13,911 nt of DNA from assembly GCA_903927605.1 (NCBI GenBank), contig CAIYNT010000256.1, forward strand, positions 1 to 13,911, written 5' to 3'. The notes beneath the pieces are model-generated. The model saw only the letters and a program-made list of their open reading frames with translations, searched no databases and was not told the origin of the DNA. Of the stretch, positions 1-5,939 are shown in pieces (position 1 is the first letter of the stretch; the number at the start of each line of letters is the position of its first letter). Made by a program: the position numbers and the translations under genes. Origin of the DNA: an uncultured Holophagaceae bacterium (GTDB lineage: Bacteria; Acidobacteriota; Holophagae; Holophagales; Holophagaceae).

Positions 1-343
1 CCCATCCGGCTGAGCATCATGCCGGAGTGCGTCGATGACCCCGATGTCCTCCCACGAGCCGGGCACCCATCCGGCTGAGCATCATGCCGGGGTGCGTCGA
101 TGACCCCGATGTCCTCCCGCGAGCCGGGCACCCATCCGGCTGAGCATCATGCCGGAGTGCGTCGATGACCCCGATGTCCTCCCGCGACCCGGGCACCCAT
201 CCGGCTGAGCATCATGCCGGAGTGCGTCGATGACCCCGATGTCCTCCCGCGAGCCGGGCACCCATCCGGCTGAGCATCATGCCGAGGTGCGTCCATGACC
301 CCGATGTCCTCCCGCGAGCCGGGCACCCATCCGGCTGAGCATC
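1..343. repeat. 65-bp direct tandem repeat, 5 full copies plus an 18-bp partial
   Basis: Full units start at 1, 66, 131, 196 and 261, and an 18-bp partial unit at 326-343. Each unit begins cccatccggctgagcatc and ends cgagccgggca. Copies differ at only a few positions: near unit position 25-26 (gccggA/G or gccgaG), position 34 (G to C in copy 5), position 54 (A in copy 1) and position 58 (C in copy 3). The array is cut by the left edge, so the true copy number is unknown. Each unit holds a small dyad, CCGGC-N10-GCCGG. Sixty-five is not a multiple of three, so the frame shifts at every unit and a repeat protein is unlikely. The end of the last, damaged unit (accgggcat) abuts the start codon of the next gene. 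Confidence 0.95.
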
Positions 344-359
344 CCGTCCGACCGGGCAT

Positions 360-1610
360 ATGACCACCTCCGGCGCCTTCCGCGAACGCCTTTACGGCGC
401 CTGGGTGGAGATTCGGGAGAATCTTGGCCGGTCCGTGCTGCAGGCCCTGGGCGTCCTGCTGGGCGTGGCCTCGGTGCTGGGCGGGTTCTCTATTTCCGAC
501 AGCCAGCGGAAGCGGGCCGACGAGATGTTCGTGAAGATGGGCGGCCTGGACAAGCTGAATGTCCAGCCCCGGGCGGCCATCAAGGATGGCACCCCCTCGG
601 CCCTGCAGCAGGCCAACCTGGGCCTCCGGGATGCGGACGCCGTGGGCGGCGAGGCCCTCAGGTCAGAGGCCATCCAGGGGGTCAGCCTCCAGAAGAGCGC
701 CAGGTCCCGCGTGGTCTCCGCCTACGCCGACCAGGATCGGCAGGTGAGCGGCATCGGCGGCGACTACATTCCCACGAACGGCTATGCCGTCGCCCAGGGA
801 CGGGGCTTCTCGAGCCTGGACCTGGAGACCGGGGCCCCCGTCGCGATCCTGGGCATGGAGGCCGCCAACACCTTCTTCCCCAAGGGGGATCCCCTGGGCC
901 AGCCCCTGAAGGTGGGCGACATCCCCGTGACGGTGATCGGCATTTTCGAGGAACGGGTGTTCCGGTTCCGGGAAGGCCAGGGCAACCAGTTCTGGTGGCG
1001 GAACCGCATCATCGCCGTCCCCGCGAACCTGGTGCAGCGCCGCATGAACGGGGACGCCTACCGCCGCCTCGACCGGGTGACCTTCCGCATCCCCGACCTG
1101 AACGTGATGAGCGGATTCGCGAAGCAGCTCAAGAACCTCGTGACGACCAGCCACCGGCTCCAGGACGACTTCCGCCTCGACGACGTGGCCGCGCGGGTCC
1201 GCCGCCGGCAGAGCCAGGGCGATGTCTACGACATCATCTTCATGCTCTCGGGCGTGCTGGCCCTGGTGGGCGGGGGCATCGTGAACGTGAACATCCAGAC
1301 GGCCAGCCTCAAGGAGCGGGTGCGCGAGGTGGGCGTGAAGATGGCCATCGGCGCCTCGGGGCGGGAGATCTTCAAGGGCTTCATGACCGAGGCCCTTCTG
1401 CTGACCGCCCTGGGCGGGTTCGCCGGCCTGATCCTCGGGATCGGCTTCTCCTGGATCATCACCAAGAGCATCGGGATCCCCCTCCACATGACGCCCGGGA
1501 GCTTCCTCTGGGCCTACGGCCTGGCCGCGGCCTTCGGGTTCCTCTTCGCCTTGGTACCCGCCTGGAAGGCTTCACGCCTGTCTCCGATGGAAGCTTTGCG
1601 TTATGAGTGA
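360..1610 (+). CDS. MacB/FtsX-family ABC transporter permease (first of a pair)
   Basis: This 416-residue inner-membrane permease lacks an ATP-binding domain. The topology is MacB-like: one helix near residues 25-45, a periplasmic domain of about 240 residues, then three helices near 291-312, 341-368 and 382-401. The cytoplasmic segment after helix 2 (SLKERVREVGVKMAIGAS) and the C-terminus (ASRLSPMEALRYE) are typical FtsX-permease signatures. The frame is closed by a stop at 336-338 and has no other start before ATG 360, so this start is forced, yet there is no clear Shine-Dalgarno sequence: the 65-bp repeat ends just upstream. It overlaps the next permease gene by 8 nt, so translation is probably coupled. 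By family analogy it would export a peptide, lipid or drug, or act in lipoprotein/envelope transport, with a separate ATPase. The substrate cannot be read from the sequence. Confidence 0.9.
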   Translation: MTTSGAFRERLYGAWVEIRENLGRSVLQALGVLLGVASVLGGFSISDSQRKRADEMFVKMGGLDKLNVQPRAAIKDGTPSALQQANLGLRDADAVGGEALRSEAIQGVSLQKSARSRVVSAYADQDRQVSGIGGDYIPTNGYAVAQGRGFSSLDLETGAPVAILGMEAANTFFPKGDPLGQPLKVGDIPVTVIGIFEERVFRFREGQGNQFWWRNRIIAVPANLVQRRMNGDAYRRLDRVTFRIPDLNVMSGFAKQLKNLVTTSHRLQDDFRLDDVAARVRRRQSQGDVYDIIFMLSGVLALVGGGIVNVNIQTASLKERVREVGVKMAIGASGREIFKGFMTEALLLTALGGFAGLILGIGFSWIITKSIGIPLHMTPGSFLWAYGLAAAFGFLFALVPAWKASRLSPMEALRYE

Positions 1611-2913
1611 GGGCGCCCTCCCCCTCCGGGCCCCCGGCCCTTCCCTGCTGGATGGCGGCGAGGCCCCTGCCCCGGCCAGCCGCGGCTTCAGCCCGGCCAT
1701 GCTCTGGGAAGTGGTCCGCACGGGACTGATCGAGCTCTGGGCCCACAAGGTGCGCAGCCTGCTCACCCTGACCCTGCTCATGCTGGGGGTCTTCGCCCTG
1801 GTCGTGATGACGTCGGTGCTGGACGGCATCATGGACAAGATCAACACGGGGTTCGCCGGCATGAGCTGGGACGGCACCGTGCGCATCGCCCCGAAGGTCC
1901 CCGAGACGGGCGAGGACCGGAAGCGCTTCAACATGAGCCCAGGCCTGCGCTTCGAGGACATCCCCCGGGTCGGTGCGACCCACCCCAAGGTGCTGGCCTT
2001 CCTGCCCAGGGCCCAGAAGTCGGTGACGGTCAGGGTGCTGGGTGACACGGAGCGGATCTACGTGATGGGAGTACCCCCCGACTACGCCCAGTGGATGAAC
2101 CGGCCCATCGGGCTGGGGCGGGGCCTCACGGAGGACGACGAGCGGCGGCGCTCCACCGTGGCCGTGGTGGGGGCCACCCTGGCCACCAAGCTCTTCGGCG
2201 GCGCCGATCCCGTGGGCCGGGACCTGGTGGTGGAGGGAGTGCCCTTCCGGATCATCGGCGTCCAGGCACCTGGCCAGATCTTCAATGACGAGAACTACTA
2301 CGATGCCAACGGCGTCCTCATCCCGCTGCAGACCTACATGGATCGCATGGATCCGGACCACAAGCTGGTCCAGGTCACCGTGAAGCTGCGGCGTCAGGGG
2401 GACATGGGCGAGGTCTCCGCCATGCTGCTGGGGCGGGTGCGGCAGGCCCACCATGGCATCGAGGACGTGGAAGTGGCGGACCTGGACGCCGAGGCCGCCA
2501 AGTCCTACCAGAACGTCCTGGAGCAGATCCGGGGGTGGAGGATCGTCCTGCTGAGCCTGGCCAGCACCGTCCTGCTCGTGGGCGGCGTGGGCGTACTATC
2601 CGTCATGCTCATCAGCTTCAGCGACCGCCGCTTCGAGATCGGCCTCCGCAAGGCCCTGGGCGCCTCGGATCACGAGATCTTCATCCAGTTCCTGCTGGAG
2701 GCGGTGGTCCTGGCCGCCATCGGCGCCCTCCTCGGCACCCTCTCGGGCGCCCTGCTCTGCCAGGCCCTCTCTTCGAGCTTCCCCTACGGCCTGGTGGTTA
2801 ATCCAGTCGGCCTGGTCACCGCCTGGATCGTGGCCCTGGCCCTCGCCCTGGTGTTCGGCCTCTACCCCGCCTTCCGGGCCATGCGCCTCAGCCCCATGGA
2901 GGCCATGAGGTAG
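1603..2913 (+). CDS. MacB/FtsX-family ABC transporter permease (second of a pair)
   Basis: This 436-residue permease is the partner of the preceding gene. Helices lie near residues 52-73, 313-338, 359-388 and 405-425, with a MacB-type periplasmic domain between the first two. The family signatures are present: DRRFEIGLRKALGAS after helix 2 and AMRLSPMEAM at the C-terminus. An extra N-terminal stretch of about 35 Pro/Ala-rich residues precedes the first helix region. The ATG at 1603 lies inside the end of the upstream gene (atgagtga), which indicates translational coupling and probably a heterodimer. No ATPase gene lies in the window. In such operons the ATPase and a periplasmic adaptor often lie upstream, which here would be beyond the repeat array. 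The substrate is unknown. Confidence 0.9.
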   Translation: MSEGALPLRAPGPSLLDGGEAPAPASRGFSPAMLWEVVRTGLIELWAHKVRSLLTLTLLMLGVFALVVMTSVLDGIMDKINTGFAGMSWDGTVRIAPKVPETGEDRKRFNMSPGLRFEDIPRVGATHPKVLAFLPRAQKSVTVRVLGDTERIYVMGVPPDYAQWMNRPIGLGRGLTEDDERRRSTVAVVGATLATKLFGGADPVGRDLVVEGVPFRIIGVQAPGQIFNDENYYDANGVLIPLQTYMDRMDPDHKLVQVTVKLRRQGDMGEVSAMLLGRVRQAHHGIEDVEVADLDAEAAKSYQNVLEQIRGWRIVLLSLASTVLLVGGVGVLSVMLISFSDRRFEIGLRKALGASDHEIFIQFLLEAVVLAAIGALLGTLSGALLCQALSSSFPYGLVVNPVGLVTAWIVALALALVFGLYPAFRAMRLSPMEAMR

Positions 2914-2922
2914 GATCGATCC

Positions 2923-3348
2923 ATGGCCGATCCCATCCAAGTCACCGCCACCGTCCGCATCCCGGGCGAGGCCATCCGCTTCAAGGCGGTGCGGGCCGGC
3001 GGGGCCGGCGGCCAGAACGTGAACAAGGTGTCCTCCAAGGTGGAGCTGCGCATCGACCTCGCGGCCATCGAGGGCCTGCCCGAGGACGCGCTGGCCCGCC
3101 TGCGAACGGCCCAGCGGAACCGGCTCGACGCCGAGGGGCTGTGGATCATCCTCAGCGACCGCACCAGGGACCAGCTCAAGAACCTGGACGACGCCCGGGA
3201 GAAGGCCGCCGAAGCCGTCCGGGCCGCCCTGGTCAGGCCCATCCCGCGCCGAGCCACCCGGCCCACGAAGGGCTCCAAGGAGCGGCGGCTGGACACCAAG
3301 AAGCGGATCTCCCAAACCAAGCAACAGCGTCGCGGGGGCTTCGAGTAA
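2923..3348 (+). CDS. arfB: ArfB-type peptidyl-tRNA hydrolase (ribosome rescue)
   Basis: This 141-residue class-I release-factor-like protein has the catalytic GGQ motif at residues 29-31 within RAGGAGGQNVNKVSSKVELR. As in ArfB (YaeJ), it has no codon-recognition domain. It ends in a basic tail (about 113-141: RPTKGSKERRLDTKKRISQT onward) of the kind that enters the empty mRNA channel of stalled ribosomes. The expected role is hydrolysis of peptidyl-tRNA on non-stop ribosomes in the cytoplasm. The ATG is preceded by gaggtagga with suitable spacing and lies 9 nt after the permease stop, so it is probably in the same transcript. The length matches ArfB (about 140) rather than RF1/RF2 (about 360). 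Confidence 0.9.
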   Translation: MADPIQVTATVRIPGEAIRFKAVRAGGAGGQNVNKVSSKVELRIDLAAIEGLPEDALARLRTAQRNRLDAEGLWIILSDRTRDQLKNLDDAREKAAEAVRAALVRPIPRRATRPTKGSKERRLDTKKRISQTKQQRRGGFE

Positions 3349-3374
3349 CCTGGACCCGTTCCCCGGGAGAGTCC

Positions 3375-3806
3375 ATGGCCGAGCCCCAGACCTACGCCAA
3401 CCACCGCCGCTTCGAGCCGCTCCAGCACTTCGTCCTCACGCCGATCATCCTGGTCACCTGGATCGCCACCATCTGGCAGGCCATCAAGTACCCAAGCCTG
3501 CACAGTGTCTGGGTGGCCGTCCTGGGCTTCGCCCTCCTCATGGTCGCCATGCAGGTGCGGGTGTACGCGCTGAAGGTCCAGGACCGCCTGATCCGCCTGG
3601 AGGAGACCCTCCGCATGGAACGGCTCCTCCCCCAGGACCTGAAGGCCAGGATCCCCGAACTCACCGTGAAACAGATGGTGGGCCTGCGCTTCGCCGCCGA
3701 CGCCGAGCTGGCGGACCGCGTGCGCGAGGCTCTGGACCAGAAGCTGGCCGGCGAGGCCATCAAGAAGCGCATCCAGGCCTGGCGGCCCGACACGTTCCGC
3801 GTCTGA
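3375..3806 (+). CDS. DUF6526-like small membrane protein
   Basis: This 143-residue protein of unknown function starts at ATG 3375, preceded by gggagag. The same frame is open further upstream but overlaps the release-factor gene, so the inner start is preferred. The layout is a short polar N-terminus (MAEPQTYANHRRFEPLQHF), two membrane helices near residues 19-37 and 44-65, and a cytoplasmic charged helical region containing QDRLIRLEETLRMERLL. The C-terminal segment has LTVKQMVGLRFAADAEL and ends IKKRIQAWRPDTFRV. This pattern matches, from memory, the conserved DUF6526 family. The gene is 26 nt after arfB and is the last gene of the run. I do not know its role. Confidence 0.75.
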   Translation: MAEPQTYANHRRFEPLQHFVLTPIILVTWIATIWQAIKYPSLHSVWVAVLGFALLMVAMQVRVYALKVQDRLIRLEETLRMERLLPQDLKARIPELTVKQMVGLRFAADAELADRVREALDQKLAGEAIKKRIQAWRPDTFRV

Positions 3807-3837
3807 TCAACGATCGGAACTCAATCAAGACAACAAT

Positions 3838-3917
3838 CACCACCAAGACACCAAGAAATGCCAGAAGGTTTGTTTGCAGTTCTTGGTGGTCTTGATGCCT
3901 TGGTGGTGGAATTTTTT
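3838..3917. terminator. Imperfect inverted repeat and T-run between convergent genes
   Basis: The left arm at 3838-3857 (caccaccaagacaccaagaa) is mirrored at 3880-3908 by ttcttggtg, gtcttg and ttggtggtg, with a small insertion in the right arm. A run of seven T follows at 3912-3918. It lies 31 bp after the DUF6526 stop and 35 bp from the msr stop on the other strand, where a shared terminator is expected. The internally repetitive ccaag/acacc arms also look like a dispersed palindromic element rather than a plain terminator. Confidence 0.6.
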
Positions 3918-3951
3918 TCAGTGGAAATGCCCCGGGAATAGAGGTGAGAAC

Positions 3952-5019
3952 TTACTCCCGGATGTAGTGGCAGGTGTAGCCCCCGGGATGCTTGACCAGG
4001 TAATCCTGGTGGTATTCCTCGGCTGTCCACCAGGGGCCGGCCTGGGTGATCTCGGTCACCACGGGCCGCTTCCACTTGCCGCTGGCGTCCACCTCGGCCT
4101 TCACCCGCTCGGCGGTCTGCCGCTGGGCCTCTGAGTGGTAGAAGATCGCGCTGCGGTACGAGGTGCCCATGTCGTTGCCCTGGCGGTTCAGGGTGGTGGG
4201 GTCGTGGATGCGGAAGAAGAAGCGCAACAGGGACTCGAAACTGGTCTTGGAGGGGTCGAAGCGGATCTGCACGGCTTCGGCGTGGCCCGCGTGGTTCTCA
4301 TAGGTGGCGTGGGCGACGGTGCCGCCTGTGTAGCCCACCTCGATGGCGACCACCCCGGGTTGTTTGCGGAGCAGGTCCTCCATGCCCCAGAAGCAGCCGC
4401 CGGCCAGGGTGGCGAGTTCCTCCTTGGGCTCCTTCGGGGCAGCCGGAGTCTTTCCGAAGAGGGGAAGCAGGGCGCCCAGGCCCTCCTTCTGGAGGTCCTC
4501 CAGGGGGATGAAGCGCAGGGATGCGCTGTTGATGCAGTAGCGGAGCCCGCCGCGATCCCTGGGGCCGTCATCAAAGACATGGCCCAGGTGCGAATCCACA
4601 TCCTTGGACCGGACCTCGGTTCGCATCATGCCGAGGCTGAAGTCATGCTTCTCGACGACGGCCTCCCCCGCCAGGGGCTTCGAGAAGCTGGGCCATCCGC
4701 AGCCGGAGTCGAACTTGTCCTTCGAGGTGAAGAGGGGTCTGCCGCTGACGACGTCGACGTAGACGCCCTCTCGGTGCTCATTCCAGTACTCGTTGCGGAA
4801 GGGCGGTTCAGTCCCGGCCTCCTGGGTCACGTGGTACTGCATGGGCGTGAGCTTCTGCTTCAGTTCAGCGGGGCTGGGCTTCCTGAATTCCGTCACCTTG
4901 TCCTCTCGGGGGGTCTGGGGCACCGCATCTGCGGGCCCATGGTTGGCGGAGCCGGCGAACCCGCAGGCCGTCAGGGCCAGTGTGAAGGCGATACCGCCAA
5001 GGATCGCACGTGCTCGCAA
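3952..5019 (-). CDS. msrAB: Lipoprotein MsrB-MsrA fusion, peptide methionine sulfoxide reductase
   Basis: This 355-residue bifunctional enzyme reduces both stereoisomers of methionine sulfoxide in proteins. The start is TTG at 5017-5019, chosen because a perfect GGAGGT (minus strand, 5030-5025) lies 5 nt upstream. A lipoprotein signal follows immediately, with lipobox LTAC and lipidated Cys19. Upstream in-frame ATG 5091 would bury that signal. The MsrB domain (about 43-180) has the presumed resolving Cys107 (DSGCGWPSF) and catalytic Cys162 ([11 protein letters not shown]). It lacks the two CxxC zinc pairs of some MsrBs and resembles the MsrB part of neisserial PilB. The MsrA domain (about 202-355) has catalytic Cys209 in GGCFWG and a C-terminal [10 protein letters not shown] with a recycling Cys. 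The order B then A is opposite to PilB. It probably acts on the periplasmic side of the envelope. Confidence 0.93.
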   Translation of the reverse strand: MRARAILGGIAFTLALTACGFAGSANHGPADAVPQTPREDKVTEFRKPSPAELKQKLTPMQYHVTQEAGTEPPFRNEYWNEHREGVYVDVVSGRPLFTSKDKFDSGCGWPSFSKPLAGEAVVEKHDFSLGMMRTEVRSKDVDSHLGHVFDDGPRDRGGLRYCINSASLRFIPLEDLQKEGLGALLPLFGKTPAAPKEPKEELATLAGGCFWGMEDLLRKQPGVVAIEVGYTGGTVAHATYENHAGHAEAVQIRFDPSKTSFESLLRFFFRIHDPTTLNRQGNDMGTSYRSAIFYHSEAQRQTAERVKAEVDASGKWKRPVVTEITQAGPWWTAEEYHQDYLVKHPGGYTCHYIRE

Positions 5020-5024
5020 GGAAT

Positions 5025-5030
5025 ACCTCC
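5025..5030 (-). promoter_or_regulatory. Ribosome binding site that decides a TTG start for msrAB
   Basis: The minus strand reads GGAGGT, then attcc, then TTG. This is the strongest Shine-Dalgarno near the 5' end of the gene, and it places the start directly before the lipoprotein signal peptide. Confidence 0.8.
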
Positions 5031-5112
5031 GCAATGCCGTTTGGATGCACGGGCGGAGGGGAATGGTACAGCCTGCCCGGGCCCCGGCCACAGGTCCGCC
5101 CGGGCCGGGTCG

Positions 5113-5128
5113 GAACCGGGCCCGGTTC
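5113..5128. promoter_or_regulatory. 16-bp perfect palindrome upstream of msrAB
   Basis: GAACCGGGCCCGGTTC is its own reverse complement. It lies about 94-109 bp upstream of the msrAB TTG start, in a 261-bp G+C-rich spacer (5020-5280) with no credible gene. It could be an operator, or part of the terminator of the upstream zinc-ribbon gene. No T-run follows it on the minus strand, which argues against an intrinsic terminator. In very G+C-rich DNA a palindrome of this type is partly expected by chance. Confidence 0.35.
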
Positions 5129-5280
5129 GGCCCTCGATCTGTCCCGGTCTGCTTCAGGGGCGGGACCCACCCCTCGAGGGCGGCGGGAGCACCCGGCTGG
5201 ACCTTTACCCTGGGCAGTCCCTTCGGGCCGGCCCGACTTCAGGACCCCGGCGGTCGACCGGTCCTTCAGCCGCCTCTTCC

Positions 5281-5751
5281 TCAGGCGGAGGTATGCAGGG
5301 GGAGCAGGTCCCCGCCCCGGGACCGGGCGCTCATAGCATGGACATTCTGGAGGGTTTGGCAACGATCCAGCGTGGCGCACCGCGGGCACCAGGAGCCTCG
5401 GTTCCGCACATTGCTGAGGGTCGCCTCCCATTCGTGCCCCCGCGCGCAGCGCCAGTGGAGTTTGTGATGGCAGTTGCCAGTGTACTGCCGCGTCAGACAA
5501 CGGCCTCCCCTCGTCGTGGCAAGGCTCTCGATGGTGGCCAGGTCGGTCCGTAGCTTGTCCGCCAGCGCCTTCGCGGCGCACTGCCGGCACCAGGCGCCCA
5601 TCTTCACCGAGGCGGGAGTGGCCTCCCATTCGTGGCCACTGGCGCAGCGCCAACGGAGGTGGACCTTGCTGTGCTCGTACCGGGTCGAGAGACATTCCCC
5701 GCCCCGCGCCTGGGCGACGGCCTGCATCTCATCCAACGTGAGTTTTTTCAT
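5281..5751 (-). CDS. Zinc-ribbon repeat protein with truncated third repeat
   Basis: This 156-residue protein has two tandem copies of a short module. Each reads ARGG-x-CL-x-Y, a Trp-Arg-Cys, GHEWEAT and a closing W-C-x2-C. Predicted zinc ligands are C36/H40/C55/C58 in module 1 and C102/H106/C122/C125 in module 2. A third module begins at about residue 139 (ARSRGGDLL) but stops after some 18 residues, before any ligand. The start has an excellent AGGAGG 8 nt upstream of ATG 5751. Such treble-clef/zinc-ribbon repeat proteins are common, uncharacterised, and often resemble nuclease-associated or nucleic-acid-binding modules; no nuclease domain is present here. Function is unknown. It lies on the same strand as, and downstream of, the cytochrome gene, but a hairpin separates them. 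Confidence 0.75.
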   Translation of the reverse strand: MKKLTLDEMQAVAQARGGECLSTRYEHSKVHLRWRCASGHEWEATPASVKMGAWCRQCAAKALADKLRTDLATIESLATTRGGRCLTRQYTGNCHHKLHWRCARGHEWEATLSNVRNRGSWCPRCATLDRCQTLQNVHAMSARSRGGDLLPLHTSA

Positions 5752-5904
5752 GAGTCAGGCCTCCTGCGGTGGAGAACGGGAATGGCGATCGGCTGGTGCG
5801 GCTCGCGGGACCTGGGGGATCTGCGAGCCGCCCCCTCCTGATTGCAAGGGGACCCGACAACCTGCTCGGCGACCGGGCCCCTCCAACAAACCACTGGGAC
5901 CCAT

Positions 5905-5926
5905 GGGGCCCGGCGGACCGGGCCCC
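5905..5926 (-). terminator. Strong hairpin after the cytochrome gene
   Basis: GGGGCCCGG, the 4-nt loop cgga and CCGGGCCCC form a perfect 9-bp stem just beyond the cytochrome stop (tag at 5942-5940, minus strand). On the minus strand it is followed by a moderately T-rich stretch (tggtttgttgg) rather than a pure T-run. It would separate the cytochrome transcript from the zinc-ribbon gene downstream. Confidence 0.55.
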
Positions 5927-5939
5927 GGAGGTCCGACGA

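Noticed and set aside
1..343. CRISPR array
   Set aside because: The 65-bp units follow one another directly with no variable spacers, and differences are scattered point changes.
147..359. Minus-strand 70-residue reading frame across the repeats
   Set aside because: It exists only because the repeat lacks stops in that frame; the frame shifts at each 65-bp unit, and there is no ribosome binding site or domain.
663..2454. Long minus-strand open frames opposite the two permease genes
   Set aside because: They are antisense shadows caused by G/C-ending codons; their translations are His/Gly/Pro-rich with no motif, while the plus-strand genes are clear family members.
4135..5553. 472-codon plus-strand open frame
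   Set aside because: It overlaps the well-supported msrAB and zinc-ribbon genes in antisense, and its translation has no recognisable domain.
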